Below are positions 7,578 through 16,475 of a DNA stretch of 64,000 nt, piece by piece. The stretch spans positions 84,277-148,276 of the forward strand of contig JAAVFL010000009.1 of the NCBI GenBank assembly GCA_014800795.1, read 5' to 3'. The position numbers and the translations under genes are program-made. Source of the stretch: Bacteroidales bacterium (lineage in GTDB: Bacteria; Bacteroidota; Bacteroidia; Bacteroidales; Muribaculaceae). The notes beneath the pieces are model-generated. The model had not been told where the DNA came from. It saw only the letters and a program-made list of their open reading frames with translations, and did not search any database. Position 1 is the first letter of the stretch, and each line of letters begins with the position of its first letter.

Positions 7578-9473
7578 ATGGAAACGCGTGAACAAGCTAC
7601 CGGTGCTGAAACAATGCCCGAAAGCCAATCATTAAACCCTGTTACCGCGACTGAGACCCCGGAAGAAGTTTCAGAAGCGAAGAAAGAAACTACCGCAATC
7701 TCCGGCGAAGAATCTGCCGCAGATGCAAAAACCGCCGTCAAAAATACTGAGGGCACAAACCGGCGTATCCCCGACGTTGCATCGAAAGAGGAGGTAATCG
7801 AAACTCTCGCACGTCTCCTCGAAGATGAAACCACAGAAATTACCCGCGAGGAAATTGTGCGCCTCAAACAGCAGTTCTACGCTTTCCGCAAAGTAGAACT
7901 TGAAGCAGAACTGGCCGACTTTGTGGCTAAAGGCAACGAAGAGACTGCCTTCATCCCGGCAGTAGACACGGCCGAAGAACGCTTCAAGGAACTTATGGTG
8001 ACAGTAAAAGACCGTAAGGCTGCCATCGCGGCAGCCCTTGAAGAAGAGCGCAAACGTAATTTCGAGCGCAAACAGGCCCTGATCGACGAACTTCTCGCAC
8101 TTGCCACCGACACCGACAATGTGAACCGCACATATCCCCGCGTAAAGGAAATTCAGAATGAATTCAAACTTATCGGAGAAGTTCCCGCTACGGAAGCTAC
8201 TGACCAGTGGAAATCATATCAGGGAGCTGTAGAACAGTTCTATGATCAGCTGAAAGTCAACAAAGACTTGCGCGACTACGATTTCCGCAAGAACCTCGAG
8301 ATAAAGACCATGCTGTGCGAAGAGGCGGAAAAGCTCAATGAAGAGAACGATATAATCCTCGCATTCAAACGCTTGCAGAACCTTCACGACGAATGGCGTC
8401 AGGCTGGCCCCGTAGCCAAGGATATGCGTGAGACCATCTGGACCCGATTCAAGGAGGCCTCCGTTGTCATCAACAAGAAATATCAGACCTTCTTCGAGCA
8501 GCGCAAAGCCACCGAAACAGCTAATGAAGCGGCTAAGACCGCTTTGTGTGAACGTGTGGAAGCACTTGACTTCTCCGCTCTCAAAACCGGCAACGACTGG
8601 GAAGACATGACAAAAACCATTCTCGAGGCACAGGAAGAATGGAAAACCATCGGATTCGCGGCCCGCAGACAGAACAACGCCCTGTTCGCACGCTTCCGCA
8701 CAGTTTGCGACAAATTCTTTGCCGCGAAATCCGACTTCTATACCTCCCGACGTAACGAACTGACCGAAAATCTCGCAAAAAAGACAGCTCTGTGCGAACG
8801 CGCCGAGGCTTTGCGCGAATCCACCGACTGGCACAAGACAGCCGAAGAGCTGACCCGTCTGCAGAACGAATGGAAGACCATCGGTCAGGTACCTAAAAAG
8901 TATGCCGAAACCCTGTGGCACCGCTTCCAGCAGGCATGCCATGAGTTCTTCACACGCAGAAGAAAGGTTCTGAACCAAAGCCATGCAATAGAGCAGGCCA
9001 ACCTTACTGCAAAACTCGCCATTATCAACGAACTCAGGGCCATCCCGGAAAATACCCCACGCAACGAAACATTGGCTAAAGTAAAGGAACTGCAGGCCAG
9101 ATGGCAGGAAATCGGTCATGTACCCTTCCACGAGAAAGATCGGGTATATGATGAATACCGCACATTATGCGATGGCTTCTATGCCCGCAACCGTCAGGGA
9201 CGAGGCTCAATGAGCCGCTTCGAGGATGTGATAAAAGAGATCAGTTCCGACGAGAACAAGCTCTACCGCGAACGCGAGCGCATACTCCGCGCCTTCGAGA
9301 TCAAACGGAACGAGCTCAAAACCTATGAGAACAATCTCGGATTCCTGACCTCCAAGAGCAAGTCGGGCGACTCAATGATGCGTGAGATGCAGCGCCGCAT
9401 CCAGCACATAAAGGACGACCTCGCCTCTATCGAAGAGAAAATAAAGCTGATCGACAGCAAGCTAAAAGGCTGA
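7578..9473 (+). CDS. DUF349-repeat coiled-coil protein
   Basis: The 631-residue protein is acidic at its N-terminus and then largely helical. It contains at least five copies of the DUF349 pattern, W/F..xG.VP....(D/E)..W.(R/S)(F/Y)....(D/E)FY. Examples are FKLIGEVPATEATDQW, WRQAGPVAKDMRETIW, WKTIGQVPKKYAETLW and WQEIGHVPFHEKDRVY. The C-terminal 90 residues form a probable coiled coil (NELKTYENNLGFL, IEEKIKLIDSKLK). DUF349 proteins are widespread in Bacteroidota; no biochemical role is established from sequence. It stands alone, flanked by its own promoter and a strong terminator. Confidence 0.88.
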   Translation: METREQATGAETMPESQSLNPVTATETPEEVSEAKKETTAISGEESAADAKTAVKNTEGTNRRIPDVASKEEVIETLARLLEDETTEITREEIVRLKQQFYAFRKVELEAELADFVAKGNEETAFIPAVDTAEERFKELMVTVKDRKAAIAAALEEERKRNFERKQALIDELLALATDTDNVNRTYPRVKEIQNEFKLIGEVPATEATDQWKSYQGAVEQFYDQLKVNKDLRDYDFRKNLEIKTMLCEEAEKLNEENDIILAFKRLQNLHDEWRQAGPVAKDMRETIWTRFKEASVVINKKYQTFFEQRKATETANEAAKTALCERVEALDFSALKTGNDWEDMTKTILEAQEEWKTIGFAARRQNNALFARFRTVCDKFFAAKSDFYTSRRNELTENLAKKTALCERAEALRESTDWHKTAEELTRLQNEWKTIGQVPKKYAETLWHRFQQACHEFFTRRRKVLNQSHAIEQANLTAKLAIINELRAIPENTPRNETLAKVKELQARWQEIGHVPFHEKDRVYDEYRTLCDGFYARNRQGRGSMSRFEDVIKEISSDENKLYRERERILRAFEIKRNELKTYENNLGFLTSKSKSGDSMMREMQRRIQHIKDDLASIEEKIKLIDSKLKG

Positions 9474-9477
9474 ACGC

Positions 9478-9547
9478 CCATCCGGATAAGGCAGAGGAGG
9501 CTGTGTCAAAATGAACTGACACAGCCTCCTCTGCCTTATCCGGATGG
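9478..9547. terminator. 31-bp perfect terminator hairpin with GCTGTGTCA core
   Basis: Arms 9478-9508 and 9517-9547 are perfectly complementary with an 8-nt loop. The gene pair is convergent (DUF349 gene and histidine kinase gene), so it can serve both. The inner stem GGCTGTGTCA/TGACACAGCC recurs in the hairpins at 28280 and 34601. Confidence 0.8.
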
Positions 9548-9560
9548 AAAGTTTATTCTG

Positions 9561-10772
9561 TCACACATTCCCGTCCGACAGTGGCATGGTAATAGTAAAA
9601 CGCGTGCCCTCCCCCGGCTCGCTCCAGCTCACGAAGATTTTGCCGAGATGATACTGTTCGATTATACGTTTGGCAAGGGTAAGTCCGAGCCCCCATCCAC
9701 GCTTTTTGGTGGTATATCCGGGATTGAAAACAGTCTTCTGATGCTTGCGCGCGATACCTTTACCCGTATCGGTCACATTCACCACAGCACGCTTGCCATC
9801 GCTCAGTGTCACAATGTCAATCTTTCCGCTCCCCTCCATCGCGTCTACGGCATTTTTAATAAGGTTCTCCATCACCCATTCAAGCAACGGGGCGCTCAGG
9901 CGCACCGGAAGCGCCTTGTCGCTTAGACTCACCGTAAGGTCTATACGTGAGGAGATACGTGTCGACATATATGAGGCTGCATGAGCCACGATATCGTTGA
10001 GATTCTCAACCTCCATCTGCGGGCGCGACCCGATTTTCGAGAAGCGGCTTGCGATTGTACTCAGACGGTTCACATCCTTGTCCATCTCCGCCACCGTATC
10101 CTCGTCGACACCCATCGTACGCAACAGTTCCATCCAGGCCATAAGCGAACTGATCGGTGTTCCAAGCTGATGCGCCGTCTCCTTCGACAGACCCACCCAC
10201 ACCTTGTTCTGCTCGGCTCTACGCGTCGAGTTAACAGCGAAATACACCACAAAGATGAACACCAGCATCACACCCAACTGAATATAAGGGTAATAGCTCA
10301 GTCTTTTCAGCAGTTTGGAGTCATCGTAATACAGATGTTGAAGATTATCGGGAGTAATGATAATGTGAATCACATTCTGACTGTTGCGAAGCGTTGCCAA
10401 CCGCCGGTGAAGAAACTGATCGTTGGCCACCGACAGAAAATAAGGCGCCGATGGGTCTACCTCCTCAGGCAGGTCGAAATTTCGGTGAAGGAGTATATTT
10501 CCGTCATCATCGGTAAGAAGCACCGGAATGGTATGATTGCGCTCTATAATTGAAAAAAGAAATTCGATATTCTCGGCCGACGATGCATCGTCGTACTGCC
10601 CGAGGTCTGCTATCTGTTTGGTAGCATCGGCCCATATCTGCATACGCTCGCGCTCCTGCTCCGCCAGATCGCGAACCAGATTATTGGATACATATATAAA
10701 AAACGCCACAAGCCCGAGCGACACCAGAAGAAATGTCACCACACCGAACCTCCTTACCTCATATATATTCAT
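9561..10772 (-). CDS. Orphan sensor histidine kinase
   Basis: This 403-residue membrane kinase is started here at ATG 10772 (MNIYEVRRFG), which avoids overlapping the HAD gene. TM1 (about 12-30) and TM2 (about 163-180) enclose a 130-residue extracytoplasmic sensor region. The phosphoacceptor is His201 in KETAHQLGTPISSLM. The ATPase domain has the N box (ENLIKNAVDAM), G1 box (DTGKGI) and G2 region (WGLGLTLAKRII). The AHQLGTP H-box resembles the HisKA type seen in Bacteroidota. No response regulator is adjacent, so its partner is elsewhere. The HAD gene upstream ends 19 nt before it, so the two probably share a transcript. Confidence 0.9.
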   Translation of the reverse strand: MNIYEVRRFGVVTFLLVSLGLVAFFIYVSNNLVRDLAEQERERMQIWADATKQIADLGQYDDASSAENIEFLFSIIERNHTIPVLLTDDDGNILLHRNFDLPEEVDPSAPYFLSVANDQFLHRRLATLRNSQNVIHIIITPDNLQHLYYDDSKLLKRLSYYPYIQLGVMLVFIFVVYFAVNSTRRAEQNKVWVGLSKETAHQLGTPISSLMAWMELLRTMGVDEDTVAEMDKDVNRLSTIASRFSKIGSRPQMEVENLNDIVAHAASYMSTRISSRIDLTVSLSDKALPVRLSAPLLEWVMENLIKNAVDAMEGSGKIDIVTLSDGKRAVVNVTDTGKGIARKHQKTVFNPGYTTKKRGWGLGLTLAKRIIEQYHLGKIFVSWSEPGEGTRFTITMPLSDGNV

Positions 10773-10791
10773 AAAAACTACAAATACGGGA

Positions 10792-11706
10792 TTAATAAAG
10801 CTCCAGACCACGGTCGGCCTCACGCGCCTCGATCCATCGCGCCACAGCATCGTCGGTATTCCGCCCTATCACTACATCTGCCCTATCCTTCACCTCAGGC
10901 AGCGCATTTTCAGTTGCCACCGCGACATCGGCCACCGCCATCATAGGCAGGTCATTGAGATTATCGCCGAACACTACAATCTCGTCCGCGCCGGTCTCTG
11001 CGGCGAGAGCCTTTACCGCCGAAGCTTTCGACACTCCGGGAGCATATATGTCGATCAATCCGGTATCGCGCAGGAACACATCCGGATACCAGGCCGCCGC
11101 ACAAGCCGTTGCACCGTTTAATTCCACAGTTAGCTTCTCAACCATATCAACCGGCCCGATTCCGAAAAAAAGAGCCACGCTATCCCATCTTGCAGGTTCC
11201 TGATCGAGATGGAACCGCTTGAGAGCCAGATATCGTCGGTCCTGATAAAACGCATTCTCGCGGGAGGACATAGCCGAGGGATGATAAACGTTGAGAAAAC
11301 TGTTGCCGCTCAGACAATACACGAACGGATGAAGCCCATGCTGCGAGAATATCTCATGTATTTTCACAGCATCGCCCTCCGGAATCGTACGGCAGCTTAC
11401 GAACGAGGATGTATCACGGTTCCAGAATCCCGCTCCCGTCATGACTATAGCTGGAAGAGGTCTCACATCGCCATCACGTGTCGTATAGACTGGTTGACGG
11501 ACCGATTTCAGCAGAGGCTGCACCGTTGCAGGAGTTCGCGCCGTAGCAGGGGTGAACATAACTCCACGATCTATCAGGCGGTTCAGAATCTCCCCCGACC
11601 GCTCGCTTACCCGGCTTTCGCCATTGAGAAGCGTACCGTCGAGATCCGTCACATAAAGTGTCCGCTGATCCTTACGAGTAGTGAAGGGTACATTGCCGTT
11701 TCTCAT
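10792..11706 (-). CDS. HAD-superfamily (Cof-like, IIB) phosphatase
   Basis: The 304-residue protein has HAD motif I DLDGTLL with nucleophile Asp21 and acid Asp23, the cap typical of Cof-type IIB members, and motif IV FGDNLNDLPMM. The C-terminal stretch ADVAVATENALPEVKDRADVV matches the motif IV surroundings of sugar-phosphate phosphatases in this family. The substrate is not predictable. It has its own -7 box at 11727-11734 and is followed closely by the histidine kinase gene. Confidence 0.88.
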   Translation of the reverse strand: MRNGNVPFTTRKDQRTLYVTDLDGTLLNGESRVSERSGEILNRLIDRGVMFTPATARTPATVQPLLKSVRQPVYTTRDGDVRPLPAIVMTGAGFWNRDTSSFVSCRTIPEGDAVKIHEIFSQHGLHPFVYCLSGNSFLNVYHPSAMSSRENAFYQDRRYLALKRFHLDQEPARWDSVALFFGIGPVDMVEKLTVELNGATACAAAWYPDVFLRDTGLIDIYAPGVSKASAVKALAAETGADEIVVFGDNLNDLPMMAVADVAVATENALPEVKDRADVVIGRNTDDAVARWIEAREADRGLELY

Positions 11707-11726
11707 ATACTGAAAATTTTAGTTTA

Positions 11727-11734
11727 CAAATGTA
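11727..11734 (-). promoter_or_regulatory. -7 element TACATTTG of the HAD / kinase unit
   Basis: On the minus strand TACATTTG lies 20 nt before the ATG at 11706, with TTGG about 18 nt further upstream. The leader would be about 14 nt. Confidence 0.6.
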
Positions 11735-11843
11735 GCTATTTTCCCCGACAAACCAATCGCTACGGAGGCCGCGTGAATACTTAAATTAACTAAATCCGTT
11801 AAAATTAACCGAACCAAAGAGCCGGGAATAGAATTATTATTAT

Positions 11844-11851
11844 TAGCTTTG
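11844..11851 (+). promoter_or_regulatory. -7 element TAGCTTTG of the DEAD-box helicase gene
   Basis: TAGCTTTG fits TAnnTTTG and lies 35 nt before the ATG at 11887. No convincing -33 element is visible. Confidence 0.5.
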
Positions 11852-11886
11852 TTGATTAAAACTGAGAATAAAACGAAATACGACAT

Positions 11887-13653
11887 ATGACATTTGAAGA
11901 ATTAGGGGTAAACGAGCCCCTGCGGCGTGCGATCGCAGAACTTGGATTCGAAAACCCGATGCCCGTACAGGAAAAGGTAATCCCCCACCTGCTCAGTGAG
12001 GAGGGAGATGTTGTGGCCCTCGCCCAGACTGGCACCGGCAAGACTGCCGCTTTCGGTCTGCCGGTGATTCAACGCATCGACGAAAGCAGATCTGTGCCTC
12101 AGGCTCTTATCCTCTCCCCCACCCGTGAGTTATGCCTTCAGATAGCATCAGACCTTGCGGATTTTTCAAAATACATACCCGAACTGCGCGTAATACCCGT
12201 CTACGGGGGCTCGAGCATCGAAAGTCAGATCCGCTCCCTACGTCAGGGCGCCCAGATTATCGTAGCCACACCCGGGCGTCTGATCGACCTCATAAACCGC
12301 GGGGTAGTGAAGCTCGGCGACGTACACACCGTGATACTCGACGAGGCCGACGAAATGCTCAACATGGGATTCCTCGACTCTATCAACGATATCCTCAGCC
12401 ACGTTCCCGAGAACCGCAAAATGCTGCTGTTCTCCGCCACAATGCCACCGGAAATCGCCAGAATAGCAAAGAAATACATGCACGATCCCGTGGAATTTGT
12501 GATCGGCACACGCAACGAGGGAGCCGCCAACGTGCGCCATATCTACTATATGGTCAACGCCCGCGACAAGTATCTTGCCCTCAAACGTGTGGCCGACGAC
12601 AATCCGAACATCTACGCCATTATATTCTGCCGCACCCGCCGCGACACCCAGGAGGTGGCCGACAATCTCATTCACGACGGTTACAACGCCGATGCCCTCC
12701 ACGGCGACCTCTCCCAGCAACAGCGCGACATAGTGATGAAAAAATTCCGCGACCGCGTCATTACTATGCTGGTAGCCACCGATGTAGCCGCCCGCGGCCT
12801 TGATGTCAACGACCTAACCCATGTGATCAACTACGGTCTTCCCGACGACACCGCCGTTTATACACATCGCTCCGGACGAACCGGACGCGCCGGGAAAACC
12901 GGTGTATCCGTAGCCATAATCCATTCACGCGAGAAAGGCAAGCTGCGCGAGATCGAACGCATCATCGGAAAAACTTTCGAACGCAAGGAGGTGCCCACTC
13001 CCGAACATATAATCGAAAAACAACTGTTCTCCATGGCCGACCGCATAGAGCGTGTCGAGGTCAACGATACCGAGATTGCGAAATATATGCCCGCCGTAAT
13101 GAAAAAACTGGGCTGGCTCTCGGAGGAGGATCTGATGAAGCGCGTGCTTTCTCTCGAATTCAACCGTCTGCTCGATTATTATAAGGATGCGCCCACCATC
13201 GATTTCATTGATGAGAAGCCACGCAAGGAGAAAAAATCAAAACGCGGGGATGAAGGAGAAAATACCGACAAAGACCGCCGCACCGCCGCCAGAGGCATGG
13301 AACGCATTTACATAAGCACCGGCAAACGCGACGGATTCTACGCCGGGAATCTTATCGAGATGCTCAATAAGTTCGTAAGCGGTCCGCGTGTGGATGTAGG
13401 GCGCATCGACCTCATGCCGGCTTACTCGCTCTTCGATGTCAAGAAATCTGACGCCCGCCGCGTCGTGGCGGCCCTGAAAGGAGCTGAATTCATGGGCAAA
13501 CGGATCTATTCCGAGGTTGCCAAGGCCGACAAAGACTATGCCAGAACATCGAACCGCCGGAGTAAGGAAGCTCCCCATGCCGACGAGGTGACAGATCCAT
13601 ACGATGCTTTCGAACGCTTCAAGCGAAAAGCACGTAAGAAAAGCAGACGTTAA
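11887..13653 (+). CDS. deaD: DEAD-box ATP-dependent RNA helicase (DeaD/CsdA type)
   Basis: The 588-residue protein remodels RNA, usually in ribosome assembly and cold response. Motifs are intact: an N-terminal Q-motif region (FEELGV to MPVQEK), Walker A AQTGTGKT (46-53), PTREL, DEAD in ILDEADEMLNMGF, SAT in LLFSATMP, and HRSGRTGRAG. A charged linker (about 440-465) leads to a C-terminal DbpA-type RNA-binding domain (RIYISTGKRDGFYAGNLIEML), and the tail is Arg/Lys-rich (KRKARKKSRR). The DUF3256-like gene follows after 20 nt. Confidence 0.95.
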   Translation: MTFEELGVNEPLRRAIAELGFENPMPVQEKVIPHLLSEEGDVVALAQTGTGKTAAFGLPVIQRIDESRSVPQALILSPTRELCLQIASDLADFSKYIPELRVIPVYGGSSIESQIRSLRQGAQIIVATPGRLIDLINRGVVKLGDVHTVILDEADEMLNMGFLDSINDILSHVPENRKMLLFSATMPPEIARIAKKYMHDPVEFVIGTRNEGAANVRHIYYMVNARDKYLALKRVADDNPNIYAIIFCRTRRDTQEVADNLIHDGYNADALHGDLSQQQRDIVMKKFRDRVITMLVATDVAARGLDVNDLTHVINYGLPDDTAVYTHRSGRTGRAGKTGVSVAIIHSREKGKLREIERIIGKTFERKEVPTPEHIIEKQLFSMADRIERVEVNDTEIAKYMPAVMKKLGWLSEEDLMKRVLSLEFNRLLDYYKDAPTIDFIDEKPRKEKKSKRGDEGENTDKDRRTAARGMERIYISTGKRDGFYAGNLIEMLNKFVSGPRVDVGRIDLMPAYSLFDVKKSDARRVVAALKGAEFMGKRIYSEVAKADKDYARTSNRRSKEAPHADEVTDPYDAFERFKRKARKKSRR

Positions 13654-13673
13654 CCGAGGCAAAACACAAAGTC

Positions 13674-14405
13674 ATGATTAAGAAACTGATATTCACACTC
13701 GTAGCTGGAGCGGCGGCGATTTCTGCGCAGGCTCAGAACGCTCTCCCTACCGAGACAGTAACTTTTGGCCAGCATACGGAGACTCCCCTGCCAAAGGACT
13801 CTGGCGACACATACCGGCGATATACCGGAAAACCGGCTGTGGATGCGTTCATCAATGCGCCCATACAGGTTTTCCCGGCCATCGATCCTATGACACGCAT
13901 GGATATGGCCGACTACTTCAATTCCGGTTCCCCCAAACCTTCGAAAAACAATTTCAAAGGGGACTGCCGCATCATAAGTGCTGACAACGAGCAGCTTTCC
14001 TTCAGCGTCAGCGATGTCTCCGAAGTGGAACTCTCGTTGCTTCCGATGAAGTCAGACACCATCATAATGGTCGTCACCACTCTGAAAACACCGGTTCAGG
14101 ACAGTTCGGTGAAGTTCTACAGCTATCCTGAATGGGAACCTGTGACTAAGGGAATATTCATGGTGCCGGGACTTGACGAATGGACCGCCAAGGATGCCTC
14201 GCTGCCTCGTGAGGATCTCGAAAATGCCGTTCCTTTCATTCTGGCAAGCATCACATATCAGCCGGCCACCCGAACCCTCACACTCGAGAACCATCTCGGC
14301 GACTACCTCCCGCGCGAAAACGCCGATAAGGTAAAAGCGTCTCTCCGCGACCGCCTTGTGTACCGATGGACCGGATCCAGGCTACAGCCTGTCAACAGCA
14401 AGTAG
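13674..14405 (+). CDS. Secreted protein, DUF3256-like
   Basis: The 243-residue protein has a clear signal peptide (LIFTLVAGAAAISAQAQ) and no lipobox, so it is probably periplasmic. The body is beta-rich (LSFSVSDVSEVELSLLPMK, DTIIMVVTTLKTPVQDSSV). The pattern resembles the Bacteroidales-restricted DUF3256 family; this name is from memory and unverified. It lies between the helicase gene and xseA with short gaps, which suggests a shared transcript without implying a shared function. Confidence 0.7.
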   Translation: MIKKLIFTLVAGAAAISAQAQNALPTETVTFGQHTETPLPKDSGDTYRRYTGKPAVDAFINAPIQVFPAIDPMTRMDMADYFNSGSPKPSKNNFKGDCRIISADNEQLSFSVSDVSEVELSLLPMKSDTIIMVVTTLKTPVQDSSVKFYSYPEWEPVTKGIFMVPGLDEWTAKDASLPREDLENAVPFILASITYQPATRTLTLENHLGDYLPRENADKVKASLRDRLVYRWTGSRLQPVNSK

Positions 14406-14487
14406 CTCCCACCCGGCTGCTGTCTTGCCTGCTGCCTATGCTCAGCGCCGCAGGCGTACGTTTCCCACTACAACCCCTTTACTCCGG

Positions 14488-15786
14488 ATGAATAATTCAT
14501 TATCACTCCTCGAACTTACCCGCCTTGTCGCATCGCTTGTGCAACGCCCGGAAACCCAGAACGTATGGGTCACCGCCGAGCTGTCTGATGTCGCCGTCCG
14601 CGGCGGCCACTGCTATATGGAGCTGCTTCAGAAAGACGACCGGGGCCTGCAGGTGGCGAAAGCCCGCGGAGTGATATGGGCAAACACATATCCCCGGATC
14701 GACGCCCAGTTTTTCGCCGCCACGGGTCAGCGCTTTGCAAGCGGACTGAAAGTAATGCTCCGTGTGTCGGCCGCCATGCATCCCGTCTACGGATTCTCAC
14801 TGGTAGTCACGGCCGTCAACCCTGAATACACCATGGGTGACCTCCTGCGGCGCCGCCGCGAGATTCTCGAACGTCTCAAAGCCGAGGGTATTCTCAATCT
14901 GAACCGCGAGCTGAAATGGGATTGTGCCGTACCCAACCGTATAGCTATAGTGTCAGCACCCGGAGCCGCCGGTTACGGAGACTTCATGAATCAGCTCCAC
15001 AACAACCCCGCGCGTCTGCGCTTCACCACACGCCTATACCCCGCCATAATGCAGGGAGCATCGGCTCCCCATTCGATTATAGCCGCTCTCGAACAGGTTG
15101 CGGCCGAGAGCCATATGTGGGATTGTGTGGTGATTATCCGCGGCGGTGGCGCCACTTCCGATCTACAGGCATTCGAAGATTACGCTTTGGCCGCAAATGT
15201 CGCGCAGTTTCCGCTCCCTGTTGTGATCGGAATCGGTCACGAACGCGATGTGACAGTACTCGATTATATAGCGAACACACGACTCAAGACCCCTACAGCC
15301 GTTGCGGAATGGCTGATCGCCCAGGGAGAAAATGCCCTGGCGTGGCTCCAGACCACCGGCAACCGCATACTTCAAATAGCTTCGCAACGCATCTCCGGCA
15401 ACAAAGAGCAACTCGCACATGCCGAAGGGTTGCTTCCGGTTGTGGCCCGCGGAGCCATAGATCGTGGACTCACACGCATGCGCAATGCCACCTCCGCAAT
15501 CGAAAACGTAAGCGCCCGCAGACTCCAGCCACAGCATACCCGCATGCAAATGCTCTTCCAGCAGCTCATACAAGCCGCAGGCCGACGCATAGAGCGTGAA
15601 CGCACACGGCTCGACAGCTCCGATACCCTTCTATCCGCACTCTCGCCAGCCGCCACTCTCGCCCGAGGCTACTCCATAACGATGCTCGACGGCAAAGCCG
15701 TGACCGATCCCTCGCAGGTAAAACCCGGCGACGAGCTGACAACCCTTCTCGCCCACGGACAGATAACAGTTACACCAACCCGATAA
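14488..15786 (+). CDS. xseA: Exodeoxyribonuclease VII large subunit
   Basis: It is the catalytic subunit of ExoVII, which degrades single-stranded DNA from both ends. I start it at ATG 14488 (MNNSLSLLELTRLV), because the ORF-track start lies inside the upstream gene. The OB-fold is at about residues 5-100 (VWVTAELSDVAVRGGHCYMEL). The nuclease core follows, with IAIVSAPGAAGYGDF, VIIRGGGATSDLQAFEDY and GIGHERDVTVLDYIA, then TPTAVAEWL. The C-terminal half is coiled coil and ends in LARGYSITMLDGKAV. The length of 432 aa is normal. xseB follows after 12 nt. Confidence 0.95.
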   Translation: MNNSLSLLELTRLVASLVQRPETQNVWVTAELSDVAVRGGHCYMELLQKDDRGLQVAKARGVIWANTYPRIDAQFFAATGQRFASGLKVMLRVSAAMHPVYGFSLVVTAVNPEYTMGDLLRRRREILERLKAEGILNLNRELKWDCAVPNRIAIVSAPGAAGYGDFMNQLHNNPARLRFTTRLYPAIMQGASAPHSIIAALEQVAAESHMWDCVVIIRGGGATSDLQAFEDYALAANVAQFPLPVVIGIGHERDVTVLDYIANTRLKTPTAVAEWLIAQGENALAWLQTTGNRILQIASQRISGNKEQLAHAEGLLPVVARGAIDRGLTRMRNATSAIENVSARRLQPQHTRMQMLFQQLIQAAGRRIERERTRLDSSDTLLSALSPAATLARGYSITMLDGKAVTDPSQVKPGDELTTLLAHGQITVTPTR

Positions 15787-15798
15787 ACCTATCGCCTT

Positions 15799-15996
15799 AT
15801 GCAACCCGTAAAAGAACTTAAATACAATCAGGCTGTTGCCGAGCTCGAACAGATTCTTCGCCTGATGCAGAGCGACGAATGCGACATTGACCGCCTCGCG
15901 GCTCTCACCCGAAGAGCCACGGAACTCATAGCCGAATGCCGCAGCCGCCTGACCGCCACCGAAGAGGAACTGCGCACCATACTCGAACAAAATTAA
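15799..15996 (+). CDS. xseB: Exodeoxyribonuclease VII small subunit
   Basis: This 65-residue helical protein forms the accessory subunit that binds XseA in multiple copies. The XseB signature is clear: ELKYNQAVAELEQIL, followed by DECDIDRLAAL and an EECRSRL-like helix (IAECRSRLTATEEEL). It lies immediately after xseA in the usual order. Confidence 0.93.
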   Translation: MQPVKELKYNQAVAELEQILRLMQSDECDIDRLAALTRRATELIAECRSRLTATEEELRTILEQN

Positions 15997-16032
15997 AACC
16001 GCATGCGGATGCGGAAGTAGAGAAAAAATTGC

Positions 16033-16040
16033 TACTTTTG
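16033..16040 (+). promoter_or_regulatory. -7 element TACTTTTG upstream of the 126-aa gene
   Basis: TACTTTTG fits TAnnTTTG and lies 22 nt before the ATG at 16063, giving a leader of about 15 nt. It may allow transcription independent of xseAB. Confidence 0.6.
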
Positions 16041-16062
16041 TACAAATCAAAACTGTACAGAC

Positions 16063-16443
16063 ATGATTGACGAAAATTTGAAAAAACAGCTTGATGCCGA
16101 CCCCGACGGGCTCGCCACATACGAATATATAGCCAACCACATTGAGACATGCGGTGAGGATATGGATCTGCTGATCGACAACATGGAGCGTGTCGATCTC
16201 ACCGGTCAGTTCATCATATCGGCCGCGCGTTATCTCCATGCCATAGACGCCGAAGGCTTCGCGCCTTATATTGACCGGCTCGTGGCCATGGGGATCGACA
16301 AAGATCGCGAACGCCGCTACCTCGGAGCCCTCATGGAACAGTTCTACGGAGCCGATTATGCCGGCCGGGCCGCCGAACTGTCGGCTGCCGACAATAATTT
16401 CAGGCGCATCTACAAACGCCTCTTCCCTCAGAGCGCAATCTGA
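16063..16443 (+). CDS. Hypothetical protein, helical, 126 aa
   Basis: I do not recognise this protein. It is acidic, cytoplasmic (no signal or membrane segment) and predicted to be helical (TYEYIANHIETCGEDMDLLIDN; GQFIISAARYLHAIDAEGF). It has its own -7 box and good coding character, and it sits between xseB and a cyclophilin gene. Confidence 0.75.
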   Translation: MIDENLKKQLDADPDGLATYEYIANHIETCGEDMDLLIDNMERVDLTGQFIISAARYLHAIDAEGFAPYIDRLVAMGIDKDRERRYLGALMEQFYGADYAGRAAELSAADNNFRRIYKRLFPQSAI

Positions 16444-16475
16444 AATCAACTCCACCGTAATTTCCGGAAAAAACA

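Noticed and set aside
8214-9131. 305-aa minus-strand ORF
   Set aside because: It is antisense to the DUF349 gene, with the Cys/Leu/Phe-rich composition of a shadow frame.
14356-14487. N-terminal extension of XseA in the ORF track
   Set aside because: It overlaps the upstream gene and contains no family sequence; ATG 14488 matches the family start.
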